In this document: piece by piece, positions 44,069 through 52,109 of the stretch
How positions within the stretch are numbered: position 1 is the stretch's first letter
Layout: each line of letters begins with the position of its first letter
Source of the DNA: Microbacteriaceae bacterium
GTDB taxonomy: Bacteria > Actinomycetota > Actinomycetes > Actinomycetales > Microbacteriaceae
Assembly: GCA_019638805.1 (NCBI GenBank)
Contig: JAHBTA010000003.1
Location: 434,001 to 498,000 of the forward strand
Length of the DNA: 64,000 bases
Direction of reading: 5' to 3'
The notes under the pieces: generated by a model
Databases searched by the model: none
Told to the model about the DNA's origin: nothing
What the model saw: only the letters and a program-made list of their open reading frames with translations
Program-made: the position numbers and the translations under genes

Positions 44069-45184
44069 GTGACCGACCGCACCACCGACACCTCCGTCGT
44101 GGTGATCGGCGCGGGGCAGGCCGGGCTTTCGGTCGCGTACTACCTGCGCAGGCTCGGGCTCGATCCTGGCAACGATTTCGTGGTGCTGGATCGGGGCCCC
44201 GGAACGGGCGGGGCGTGGCAGCATCGCTGGGAGGCGCTGCGCCTCGGGTTCGCCCACCGGGTCAACGACCTGCCGGGCATGGACGAGCTCGGGCTGAGCT
44301 TCTCGACGGCCGACCGCCAGTTGCCGGCGCGTGACGTGGTGGCCGACTACTACGCGCGGTATGAGGAGCACTATGCGCTCCAGGTCGTGCGCCCGGCGAC
44401 CGTCACGTCGGTCACGCAAGGGCTCGACGACTTCGCGGTGACGTTCCGGGGCGAGCACGGTGAGCGCACCGTCACGACCGAGGTGGTTGTGAACGCGACC
44501 GGCACCTGGGGCTCGCCCTTCGTGCCCTGGTACCCGGGCATGCGCGAGTTCCGTGGTCGGCACGTGCACACGGTCGACTACGTGTCGGCGGAGGAGTTCC
44601 GCGACCAGGATGTCGTCGTCGTGGGCGGGGGCACGAGCGCGATCGGCTTCCTGCTCGAGCTCGAGGGCGTGGCACGGGGCATCACCTGGGTGGCGCGCCG
44701 TCCGGTCGAGTACCTTGACGACCGCGAACTCGACATCGAAGCGGGCGTCAACGCGGTGGCACTGCAGGACGCCGCCGCACGCGAGGGCCGGGCGCTGCCC
44801 TCGATCGTGTCGACGACCGGGGTTCCGCGCAGTCGCCGCATCCAGGGGGCGATCGAACGCGGCTACCTGCAGGTCGTTCCGGTCTTCGACGAGGTGACGC
44901 CCGACGGGGTGCGCTGGTCCAACGGCGCATTCCGCCCGGCCGACGCGATCATCTGGGCCACCGGCTTCCGCCCCGAGCTGCGCCACCTGGCGCCCCTCAA
45001 GTTGCGCGAGAAGGCGGGCGGGATCACGGTGGGGCAGGGCGCGTCGTGGCGCAACCAGCGGGTCTTCTTCGCCGGGTACGGGCCCACCGCATCCACCATC
45101 GGTGCCAACCGCGCGGGACGCACGATCGCGCGCCAGGTGATCGCGACGCTCAGCGGGCTGCGCGAGGAGCCGCCTCCCGCCTGA
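44069..45184 (+). CDS. FAD-dependent monooxygenase-like oxidoreductase
   Basis: About 371 residues. FAD-binding VVVIGAGQAGLSVAYYL at the start, an FMO/Baeyer-Villiger-like GGAWQHRWEALRLG, a second dinucleotide site VVVVGGGTSAIGFLLEL for NADPH, and the ATGF motif (IIWATGFRPEL). Resembles CzcO/YwoH-like putative flavoprotein monooxygenases. TAGCCT (44056-44061) is 7 nt before GTG 44069, so I prefer it to GTG 44063, which would leave no room for transcription initiation. Confidence 0.9.
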   Translation: MTDRTTDTSVVVIGAGQAGLSVAYYLRRLGLDPGNDFVVLDRGPGTGGAWQHRWEALRLGFAHRVNDLPGMDELGLSFSTADRQLPARDVVADYYARYEEHYALQVVRPATVTSVTQGLDDFAVTFRGEHGERTVTTEVVVNATGTWGSPFVPWYPGMREFRGRHVHTVDYVSAEEFRDQDVVVVGGGTSAIGFLLELEGVARGITWVARRPVEYLDDRELDIEAGVNAVALQDAAAREGRALPSIVSTTGVPRSRRIQGAIERGYLQVVPVFDEVTPDGVRWSNGAFRPADAIIWATGFRPELRHLAPLKLREKAGGITVGQGASWRNQRVFFAGYGPTASTIGANRAGRTIARQVIATLSGLREEPPPA

Positions 45185-45243
45185 GCGGCTCAGGATGCGG
45201 GCTCAGGGTGTGGGGCCTCAGGATGCGGGGCTCAGGACGCGGG
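45185..45243. repeat. Degenerate short tandem repeat GGCTCAGGATGCGGG
   Basis: Three to four variants of GGCTCAGGATGCGGG run through the convergent gap and over the end of the DUF2510 gene at 45232. It may have arisen by slippage; no hairpin is clear. Confidence 0.55.
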
Positions 45244-45795
45244 GCCCACGATGCGGCGCCGCGCGATAAGGTACGCGATGGGCGGCAGCAGGAGCATCCA
45301 GACCAGCGCGGGGGCGGGCCGGTAGCCGCGCTCGAGCAGCTCGCGGCGGTCGTTGGCCGCGAAGCCCCAGGCCGGGATGAGCCCGGCGACCGCGACCGTG
45401 CCGGCGATGACGACGAGGGTCGTGGTGCTCCCGGCGGCGCCGCCTGCGTAGGCGAGCGCGGTGATCATGCCGACCACGATCGGGTAGACCACCGGGTAGG
45501 CGGTCAGCAGCGACGACCACCGGGTCTTCGCGGGCGAGACGCCGCGGCGCACCGGGCGGACCGGATGAACCGGTGCGGGTTGGAGCGCCACCGGTTCCGG
45601 CGCGACCGGCTCCGGCGCCACCGCGACGGGCCGGACCGGCTCGATCACGACCGGTTCCAGCACGACCGGCTCGACGGTCTCCCCCGGGTGCGTGCCCTCG
45701 GTCCAGGTCGCGCCGTTCCACCAGCGGTACGCGGCGATTCCCGCCGGGTCCCGGTACCAGCCGGGTGCCGGATCGGTCAGCACGGTGACGGACAC
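45232..45795 (-). CDS. DUF2510 membrane protein, shorter paralogue
   Basis: A 187-residue protein: N-terminal DUF2510 (APGWYRDPAGIAAYRWWNGA), a Pro/Val/Glu spacer, then about four helices ending ALVWMLLLPPIAYLIARRR. The helical part matches the upstream neighbour (ELLERGYRPAP vs ALTIRGYHAPS; WMLLLPP), showing tandem duplication. GTG 45795 starts two bases after the neighbour's stop. Function unknown. Confidence 0.85.
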   Translation of the reverse strand: MSVTVLTDPAPGWYRDPAGIAAYRWWNGATWTEGTHPGETVEPVVLEPVVIEPVRPVAVAPEPVAPEPVALQPAPVHPVRPVRRGVSPAKTRWSSLLTAYPVVYPIVVGMITALAYAGGAAGSTTTLVVIAGTVAVAGLIPAWGFAANDRRELLERGYRPAPALVWMLLLPPIAYLIARRRIVGPAS

Positions 45796-45797
45796 GG

Positions 45798-46838
45798 TCA
45801 GTTCAACCCCGACACGAGGGAGATCGCGGCCACCGCGGACAGCACGGCACCAGCGACGATCAGGAGGAAGCCCGCGAAGAAGAGCAGCTCCGGCGGCCAG
45901 GCTCGCTTGTTCTCGCGCCGCACCGCCTTCCCGCGCATGATGAAGTACACGAAAGGCGGCAGTAGCAGCATCCAGGCGAGGCTCGGCGCGTGGTAGCCGC
46001 GGATCGTTAGCGCGCGCCGGTCGAGGGATCCGAAGATCCAGCACAGGAGCAACAGGACCCCGATGAACGCCAGTGTCGCGACGAACTGGGGCAAGCCGAC
46101 GAGCCCGACGGCCAGTCCCACGACGAACGCGATGGGTCCGCTCAGGAGCGGCAGGGAGGCGAGCAGCCAGATGCCCGCGGTGTCGGGTGAGCCCAGGTCC
46201 TGCCAGTCGCGCACGTAGCTCGGGATGTGCACAGGCTTGCGCGGCATGGCACCGGACACGCTCCCGTGGTGAAGGCGCGGCACCTCGATGACCTCGGCCG
46301 CGGACGAGTGCCAGTAGAGCTGATCGGTGACCGGGATCGCGGCGATCGAGGACACCTGGCCTCCCGCGGACTGCCGAGGAGCGGGGGCGGCAGCGACATC
46401 GCCCGGCTGCGGGATCGCGGGCGCCGACATCACGGCGGGTGCGGGTTCCGCGGTGGGCGGGTCGGGCTGCACGGCCGTCGGCTCGGGCTGGTGCGCGGCG
46501 GGCTCCGGCTCCGGCTGGTACGGCGTCGGCTCGGGCTGGTACGGCGTCGGCTCGGGCTGGTACGGCGTCGGCTCCGGCTGGAACGGCGTCGGCTCCGGCT
46601 GGAACGCGACAGGCTCCGGCTCCGGCAGGTAAGCGGCGGGCTGATGCGAGGGCGGGTCCGGCATGTACGACACGGGCTCCGGCTCGACGAGGACCGGCGC
46701 GGTCCAGGTCGGGACGACATCGGCGCGCTCGCGCACGTGCTCGGTCCAGGTGGAACCGTCCCACCAGCGCCAGGCGCGGTCGTCCGCCGGGTCCGCGTAC
46801 CATCCCGCGGACGCCGCCGTCTCGAGTGTCGTCGACAC
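45798..46838 (-). CDS. DUF2510 membrane protein with PYQPEPT repeats
   Basis: A 346-residue protein: DUF2510 (AGWYADPADDRAWRWWDGST), a long Pro/Glu/Gln-rich linker with five 7-residue repeats (PYQPEPT/PFQPEPT), then about four helices and a basic end. DNA 46513-46617 is five near-perfect 21-bp repeats, prone to copy-number change. GTG 46838 has GGGGGACG upstream; TAGTCT (46877-46872) is a possible -10. Function unknown. Confidence 0.85.
   Translation of the reverse strand: MSTTLETAASAGWYADPADDRAWRWWDGSTWTEHVRERADVVPTWTAPVLVEPEPVSYMPDPPSHQPAAYLPEPEPVAFQPEPTPFQPEPTPYQPEPTPYQPEPTPYQPEPEPAAHQPEPTAVQPDPPTAEPAPAVMSAPAIPQPGDVAAAPAPRQSAGGQVSSIAAIPVTDQLYWHSSAAEVIEVPRLHHGSVSGAMPRKPVHIPSYVRDWQDLGSPDTAGIWLLASLPLLSGPIAFVVGLAVGLVGLPQFVATLAFIGVLLLLCWIFGSLDRRALTIRGYHAPSLAWMLLLPPFVYFIMRGKAVRRENKRAWPPELLFFAGFLLIVAGAVLSAVAAISLVSGLN
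46513..46617. repeat. Five 21-bp tandem repeats in the DUF2510 gene
   Basis: Unit GGCTGGTACGGCGTCGGCTC plus one base, beginning at 46513, 46534, 46555, 46576 and 46597; the last two have GGAAC in place of GGTAC. In frame, each unit codes seven residues of the Pro/Glu linker. Confidence 0.85.
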
Positions 46839-46953
46839 GTTCGTCCCCCCAGTTGTGTCTGCAATCGAGACTAGGAACGGCCCCGCGGGCGACGCGCGCC
46901 CCCATTCGGGGCGAAATGTCAACCATTTCGGGGGGCATGTGCGTCGGGATGAC

Positions 46954-47094
46954 ATGGAGACCTTCGCACAGCTACTCGCCACCGGTGAGCCCGGCCTCCT
47001 CGTGCTCGCGGTGGTCGCCTTCGGCGTCGCCGCCGTGCTCGGGGCGCTCGCCGTGCGGCTGCGGCCCCGGCCGCGGCGGCGCCTCGCGCGCTAG
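46954..47094 (+). CDS. Small single-helix membrane protein (46 aa), tentative
   Basis: METFAQLLATGEPGLLVLAV starts a 46-residue frame with one helix and a strongly basic C-terminus (RLRPRPRRRLAR), the layout of a small inner-membrane protein. It is divergent from the DUF2510 gene and its stop overlaps the crcB end by 4 bp. Initiation signals are weak and no family is known, so it may not be expressed. Upstream GAAATGTCAACCATTTC (46912-46928) is a short palindrome that could be an operator. Confidence 0.4.
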   Translation: METFAQLLATGEPGLLVLAVVAFGVAAVLGALAVRLRPRPRRRLAR

Positions 47095-47492
47095 CCGAAC
47101 AGGCCGCCCGCCCCGAGGGATCCGGTCACCGCACCGGCTCCGAGCGCGCCGATGAGAGCCGCCAGCAGGCCCCACGCGAGGTTCGCGACCACGGTGAGTG
47201 CCGCATCCCGTCGCCGGCCGTCGAGCGCGAGCTGGATCGTCTCGACGCTCCAGGTGCTGAAGGTGGTGAGCCCGCCGGCGAACCCGCCCATTAGTACGTA
47301 CTGCACCTCGGTCGGGGCGGGCAGCCCGATGAGCACCCCCGCGAGCAGCGACCCCGCGACGTTGACGATGAGCACAGCGCGCGTGAGCTTCTCGGGCGGG
47401 AACGCGAGGTGCACGGCGTGGGTCACCCCGAAGCGCGCGAGCGCGCCGAGGGCTCCCGCGGCGATCGCGGCGACGACGACCAGGGGCGTCAC
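47091..47492 (-). CDS. crcB: Fluoride channel FluC/CrcB, second copy
   Basis: A 133-residue four-helix fluoride exporter subunit: AAGALGALARFGVTHAVH, LIVNVAGSLLAGVLIG with the pore Asn, and MGGFAGGLTTFSTWSVE with the TTFS track. GTG 47492 overlaps the first copy (GTGA); paired genes often make heterodimers. Confidence 0.93.
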   Translation of the reverse strand: MTPLVVVAAIAAGALGALARFGVTHAVHLAFPPEKLTRAVLIVNVAGSLLAGVLIGLPAPTEVQYVLMGGFAGGLTTFSTWSVETIQLALDGRRRDAALTVVANLAWGLLAALIGALGAGAVTGSLGAGGLFG

Positions 47493-47911
47493 TCGTCCTC
47501 CCGCAGCACGACCGGGGGACGCGCCGAGCCGAGGCGCAGGCCCAGCCACGCTGCGCCGAACCCCGCGACGAGACTCGCCGCGAGGTAGGCGAGCGCCGTG
47601 AGCGCCGCGCCGCCCGCGGATATCGCGACGAGGGATGCCGCGAGGGCCGAGAAGGTCGTGAACGATCCCAGCAGCCCGGTCCCCAATCCGGCGCGCAGCC
47701 ATGCCGGAGCGGCCGGCCAGACGCGCGAGACCAGGAACCCGAGCACGAACGACCCGGTGACGTTGATCAGCAGGGTCGACCACGGGAAGCCGGTGCCCTC
47801 ATGGGGCAGGAGCGCGTCGACCCCGAGCCTCAGGCCGGTGCCGAGCACCCCGCCGATGAGCACCGCGACGACGGTCACGGGCGTCCGGTCGACTGCGTCA
47901 CGGTGCCCCAC
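47489..47911 (-). CDS. crcB: Fluoride channel FluC/CrcB, first copy
   Basis: A 140-residue CrcB protein: LIGGVLGTGLRLGVDALL, LLINVTGSFVLGFLVS, GTGLLGSFTTFSALAASL. Both copies keep the pore Asn and Phe-rich track. Only 12 bp separate it from the KimA-like gene, so there is no room for a fluoride riboswitch directly upstream and co-transcription is likely. Confidence 0.93.
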   Translation of the reverse strand: MGHRDAVDRTPVTVVAVLIGGVLGTGLRLGVDALLPHEGTGFPWSTLLINVTGSFVLGFLVSRVWPAAPAWLRAGLGTGLLGSFTTFSALAASLVAISAGGAALTALAYLAASLVAGFGAAWLGLRLGSARPPVVLREDE

Positions 47912-47923
47912 CGTACTCCGCGT

Positions 47924-49984
47924 TCACGCTCCCGTCCTCGACCGGGTGCGGCGCTTCGCGGGCGCGATCGGCTTGCGCGTGACCGGGCGCACGGGCTCTC
48001 CGCGTCGGTCCTGACCGGGCAGCGGTCGTGAGCGGCGCCCGTAGATGAGGGTCGAGGAGTCCAGCAGCCAGGGGACGAGGGCGATCACGACGCCGTGCAC
48101 CAGGGCCAGCTTGTGCCGGATGCGGCTCGCCGTGTGGTTGTGCAGGAAGGTCTCCCACCAGTGCCCCACGATGTAGTGCGGGGTGTAGACCGTGACCACT
48201 TCGGAGCCGTGCTCGCTGCGGCGCTGCTTGATGTAGGTGATCAGCGGCAGGCTGATGTCCCGATACGGCGACTGGAGCACCCGCAGCGGCACCTTGATGT
48301 TCATCGCCGACCATTCCGATTCGAGCCGGGTGGTCGCGTCGTCGTCGATCGAGACGTGCACGGCCTCGATGCTGTCGTGGCGTGCGGCGATCGCGTAGTC
48401 GAGCGCCTTCAGCACGGGCTTCTGCATGCGCCCGACGAGCACGATCGCGTGGTCGCCCCGTGAGCCGAATCTCTCACGCGGGTCGACCTCGATCTCCTTG
48501 TCGACGTCGCGGTAATAGCGGTTCACCCCGAGCATCAGCAACCACAGGACCGGCATCACGACGAACACGATCCAGGCGCCGTGGGTGAACTTCGTCACCG
48601 TCACGACGAGCAGCACCGTCATGGTCATGATCGCGCCGACGGCGTTGATCGCGAGGCCGCGGAAGATGGCGGGACGATCCCCGGCGCCGGCGCGCAGCTC
48701 CCGCCTCCAGTGCCGCACCATGCCGGTCTGGCCGATCGTGAACGAGGTGAAAACCCCGATGATGTAGAGCTGGATGAGGGCGGTCACGTCGGCCCGGAAC
48801 GCCACGAGGATCACGGCGGCCGTGATCGACAGGGCGATGACGCCGTTGCTGAAGATCAGCCGGTCGCCGCGCGTGGCCAGCGACTTCGGAGCGTAGCGGT
48901 CGGTGGCGAGCACGGAGCCCAGCAGCGGGAATCCGTTGAAGGCGGTGTTGGCCGCGAGTAGGAGCACCGCGGCGGTGGCGGCCTGCACCACGAAGAACGG
49001 GATCGAGTCGTTGCCGAACGTGGCGGAGGCGATCTGGGCGATGAGGCTGCGCTGCGGGGTGCTCTCGCAATCGGCGAACCCGATCAGGTGGCAGGCGTCC
49101 TCGGCGTAGTGGACGCCGGACATCAGGGCGACCACCACGAGACCCGAGAACAGCACGATGGCGGTCGCGCCCATCGCCATCAGGGTCCTCTGCGCGTTCC
49201 GGATCTTCGGCCGCCGGAACGCCGGGACCCCGTTCGAGATGGCCTCGACCCCGGTGAGCGCCGCGCACCCGCTCGCGAAGGCGCGCAGCAGGAGCAGCAC
49301 GAACGCGGCCTGCGTCAGGCTCTCGGCCTGCACCCCGAACCGCGCGCTCTCGGCCACCGGAGCGTCGCCGAGTGCGGCGCGGACCAGGAAGGCCACGATC
49401 ATGATCGCGATGCTTCCGATGAACAGGTAGGTGGGGATCGCGAACGCCGTGCTCGACTCGCGCACGCCGCGCAGGTTGATGGCCGCGAGCACGACGATGA
49501 AGCCGACCGCGATCTCCACCCGGAACGGGTTGAGGCCGGGCACCGCTGAGATGATGTTGTCGACCCCGGAGGCCACCGACACCGCGACGGTCATCACGTA
49601 GTCGACGAGCAGGGCCGAGGCGACGACCAGGCCGGCCTTCTCGCCCAGGTTCCTGCTGGCCACCTCGTAGTCCCCGCCGCCGGACGGGTACGCCTTGATC
49701 AGCTGCCGGTAGGAGAGCACGACGACGGTCAACAGGACGACGACGGCGAGAGCGACCCACGGTCCGTACGCCAGCAGCCCGAGGCCGCCGACGAGCAGGA
49801 TCATCAGCAGCTCCTGCGGGGCGTAGGCCACCGACGAGAGCGGATCGCTGGCGAAGATCGGCAGCGCGAGATGCTTCGGCAGGAGCTGCTCGTCGAGCCT
49901 GTCGGAGGGGAGCGGATCGCCGATCAGCCAGTGCTTCGCGGTGCGTTCCGGGGGTGTGTCGTCGGCCAGAGGCTCGTCAGTCAC
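47924..49984 (-). CDS. APC-superfamily transporter, KimA-like potassium importer
   Basis: A 686-residue membrane protein with about twelve helices and a soluble C-terminal domain (GDHAIVLVGRMQKPVLKAL, then VEAVHVSID-type USP-like sequence), the layout of KimA/YdaO. Signature regions are FASDPLSSVAYAPQELLMIL, SGGGDYEVASRNLG and NGVPAFRRPKIRNAQRTL. KimA is a K+/H+ symporter inhibited by c-di-AMP in Bacillus; regulation here is not visible. GTG 49984 with TACAGT 8 nt upstream. Confidence 0.88.
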   Translation of the reverse strand: MTDEPLADDTPPERTAKHWLIGDPLPSDRLDEQLLPKHLALPIFASDPLSSVAYAPQELLMILLVGGLGLLAYGPWVALAVVVLLTVVVLSYRQLIKAYPSGGGDYEVASRNLGEKAGLVVASALLVDYVMTVAVSVASGVDNIISAVPGLNPFRVEIAVGFIVVLAAINLRGVRESSTAFAIPTYLFIGSIAIMIVAFLVRAALGDAPVAESARFGVQAESLTQAAFVLLLLRAFASGCAALTGVEAISNGVPAFRRPKIRNAQRTLMAMGATAIVLFSGLVVVALMSGVHYAEDACHLIGFADCESTPQRSLIAQIASATFGNDSIPFFVVQAATAAVLLLAANTAFNGFPLLGSVLATDRYAPKSLATRGDRLIFSNGVIALSITAAVILVAFRADVTALIQLYIIGVFTSFTIGQTGMVRHWRRELRAGAGDRPAIFRGLAINAVGAIMTMTVLLVVTVTKFTHGAWIVFVVMPVLWLLMLGVNRYYRDVDKEIEVDPRERFGSRGDHAIVLVGRMQKPVLKALDYAIAARHDSIEAVHVSIDDDATTRLESEWSAMNIKVPLRVLQSPYRDISLPLITYIKQRRSEHGSEVVTVYTPHYIVGHWWETFLHNHTASRIRHKLALVHGVVIALVPWLLDSSTLIYGRRSRPLPGQDRRGEPVRPVTRKPIAPAKRRTRSRTGA

Positions 49985-50034
49985 GAGGGACGACTGTACA
50001 CCTGAGCGCGTCGCGTGAGATCTAGGATCTTGGG

Positions 50035-50670
50035 GTGAGCGGAGCACGTCGGCGCTGGTGGCTGTGGGGGCTCGGTGCACTCCTCGCGGCGCTGGTCGCG
50101 CTGGTCGCGCTCGTGGCCGTCCCGATCCTCACCCACCACGACCAGGGGCTCTCGCACCAGGACCCCTCCGGGCAGGAGTGGCCGCTCGCCGCGAGCGCGA
50201 CGGGCGACGACGGACGCGACCGCAGCATCCGGGTGACCGACGAGGACGGCGGGACGCCGGACACCTCGGCTCTCCGCGAGGGCGACCGGCTCGTAGTCGA
50301 GGGCGCCGGCTACGACGCGGGCCAGGGCATCTACGTGGCGATCTGCGCGATCCCCGACGACCCGTCGATCAAGCCCGGCCCGTGCCTGGGCGGAGTGCCG
50401 AGCCAGGAGCCGGAGGAGGTCGTGGAGGGCACGGTGCAGTACGCGCCGAGCAACTGGATCAACGACGACTGGGCGTGGAAGCTCTTCGGCGCACGCTCCT
50501 ACGACGACCCGGAGGCCGGAACCTTCACGGCCTACCTCGAGGTGCCCGCGCCCGCCGATGAGCACGTCGACTGCCGCGAGGTCGCGTGCGGCATCTACAC
50601 GCGCAACGACCACACCGCGGCCGCCGACCGGGTGCAGGACCTCTTCGTGCCGGTCGGTTTCGCCGGGTGA
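50035..50670 (+). CDS. Secreted or membrane-anchored protein, neocarzinostatin-fold-like
   Basis: A 211-residue protein with an N-terminal helix (WLWGLGALLAALVALVALVA) and an exported domain with EGDRLVVEGAGYDAGQGIYV, AICAIPDD, PGPCLGG and REVACGIYTRND. The Ig-like strand pattern and cysteine positions resemble neocarzinostatin-type exported domains; function unknown. TAGGAT (50023-50028) lies 6 nt before GTG 50035 (leaderless). Stop overlaps the next gene (GTGA). Confidence 0.75.
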   Translation: MSGARRRWWLWGLGALLAALVALVALVAVPILTHHDQGLSHQDPSGQEWPLAASATGDDGRDRSIRVTDEDGGTPDTSALREGDRLVVEGAGYDAGQGIYVAICAIPDDPSIKPGPCLGGVPSQEPEEVVEGTVQYAPSNWINDDWAWKLFGARSYDDPEAGTFTAYLEVPAPADEHVDCREVACGIYTRNDHTAAADRVQDLFVPVGFAG

Positions 50671-51425
50671 ACCTGGTCGCGCGGCTGCGCGCCGCGGGGT
50701 GCGTGTACGCCGAGGAGGAGGCGGCCCTCCTCGTCGAGGCGGCATCCGGCGACGAGCTCGAGCGACTCGTGCGGCGTCGGATCGCGGGGGAGCCTCTCGA
50801 GGCAATCCTCGGCTGGGCGGCCTTCCGCGGTCTTCGCATCGCCGTCGCACCGGGTGTCTTCGTGCCGCGGGCGCGCACCGGTGTCCTGGTCGATCAGGCG
50901 CTGCCGTTCGCGGGGCCGGGGGTCGTGGCGGTCGAGCTGTGCGCCGGGGCGGCGGCCGTGGCGGCGGCTCTGCTCGCCGAGGCTCCGGGCACCGAGGTGC
51001 ATGCCGCCGAGCTCGACCCGGTCGCCGTGCGGGTGGCGCGCGGCACTCTGCCCCCGGACCGCGTGCACGAGGGCGACCTGTACGAGGCGCTACCCGCGCG
51101 CCTGCGCGGCCGGGTCGGCATCCTCCTGGCCAACGCGCCCTACGTGCCGACCGCCGAGCTCGCGCACATGCCCGCGGAGGCGCGCGAGCACGAACCCGCC
51201 GTCGCGCTCGACGGAGGCGCGGACGGGCTCGACGTGCAGCGCCGCGTGATCGCGGGGGCGTCTGCGTGGCTCGCGCCGGGGAGCGTGCTGATCGTGGAGA
51301 CCAGCGTGCGGCAGGCGCCCGCGACGGTCGCCCTCATGGTCGAGGCGGGCCTGCGCGCGCACAGCGCGCACGACGACGAGCTCGACGGCACTGCAGCGGT
51401 CGGGGTGCTCGAGCGCCGGGACTAG
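50667..51425 (+). CDS. Putative protein N5-glutamine methyltransferase, PrmC/HemK-like
   Basis: A 252-residue Rossmann methyltransferase: N-domain with LERLVRRRIAGEPLEAILGW, RIAVAPGVFVPRART (GVFVPR block), SAM site VVAVELCAGAAAVAAALLAE and catalytic NAPYVPT in place of the usual NPPY. It is shorter than release-factor methyltransferases and probably belongs to an actinobacterial side branch; whether it still modifies Gln is uncertain. Confidence 0.82.
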   Translation: MNLVARLRAAGCVYAEEEAALLVEAASGDELERLVRRRIAGEPLEAILGWAAFRGLRIAVAPGVFVPRARTGVLVDQALPFAGPGVVAVELCAGAAAVAAALLAEAPGTEVHAAELDPVAVRVARGTLPPDRVHEGDLYEALPARLRGRVGILLANAPYVPTAELAHMPAEAREHEPAVALDGGADGLDVQRRVIAGASAWLAPGSVLIVETSVRQAPATVALMVEAGLRAHSAHDDELDGTAAVGVLERRD

Positions 51426-51508
51426 CCGCGCAGCGGCGCGCCGAGTTCAGCTGCGCACGCGCCGGTGGGCCCGGCAGCGCCCGGGACGCCGGGACTAGCC
51501 GCGCAGCG
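51414..51508. repeat. 22-bp direct repeat over two convergent gene ends
   Basis: CGCCGGGACTAGCCGCGCAG plus two bases occurs at 51414-51435 and 51487-51508. The first copy holds the methyltransferase stop (TAG), the second the stop of the PadR gene read on the other strand. Probably a local duplication of a gene end. Confidence 0.7.
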
Positions 51509-52109
51509 CCGCCACCACGTCGCGCCGCAGTGAGCGCAGCCCGGCCACCAGAACGTCGACCACGTGCTGATCGAGCTTCTCCTCGACCGCGGACATGCGC
51601 AGTTCGGCGCGCAGGTCCGCGCGGAACTCGCTCAGCGCGGCCTCCGCCTCGTGCAGGCGCGCGCGTGATGCGGCGCGCGCGTTCCCCGGGTCGCCGGCCG
51701 GGCGAGATGCCGATTCCTCGCGCGCCTCGCGTGCGGCTGCGGCCAGATCGGCGCGCAGGGTCTTCATGGCGTCGGTGACGGATGCCCGCACCTCGTCCGC
51801 GAGCCGCCGCACCGAGTCGCTCAGCTCGGACTCGATGCCGTCGAGCTCCCCGGCGCGCGCGCCGAGCTCGGCGCGGCCGGCGTCGGTGATGGCGTAGACG
51901 GTCTTGCGGCCGGACGCCTCCTTGGTGACCAGGCCCTCCTCCTCGAGCTTCGACAGCCGCGGGTAGATCGTCCCCGCGCTCGGCACGTAGGTGCCGCCGA
52001 ACCGGTCGGAGAGAGCCTGGATGAGCTCGTAGCCGTGCATGGGCGCCTCGGCCAGCAGGCTCAGCAGGTACAGCCGCAGGTGTCCGTGCGCGAAGACGGC
52101 GGGGCTCAT
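51495..52109 (-). CDS. PadR-family transcriptional regulator
   Basis: A 204-residue regulator: winged HTH with HLRLYLLSLLAEAPMHGYEL, TYVPSAGTIYPRLSKLEEEG and YAITDAGRAEL, followed by a long Glu/Arg/Ala helical C-domain for dimerisation (PadR-s2-like but longer). ATG 52109 overlaps the DUF4097 stop (ATGA). It most likely represses its own operon through the GATATATC palindromes at 52933-52974. Confidence 0.92.
   Translation of the reverse strand: MSPAVFAHGHLRLYLLSLLAEAPMHGYELIQALSDRFGGTYVPSAGTIYPRLSKLEEEGLVTKEASGRKTVYAITDAGRAELGARAGELDGIESELSDSVRRLADEVRASVTDAMKTLRADLAAAAREAREESASRPAGDPGNARAASRARLHEAEAALSEFRADLRAELRMSAVEEKLDQHVVDVLVAGLRSLRRDVVAALRG

Noticed and set aside
47912..47923. Fluoride riboswitch before the crcB pair
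   Set aside because: Only 12 bp separate crcB from the KimA-like gene; a riboswitch would not fit and no such fold is visible.
49985..50034. ydaO-type c-di-AMP riboswitch before the KimA-like gene
   Set aside because: The gap to the divergent gene is 50 bp and the predicted transcript is nearly leaderless, so there is no room for a riboswitch of that class.
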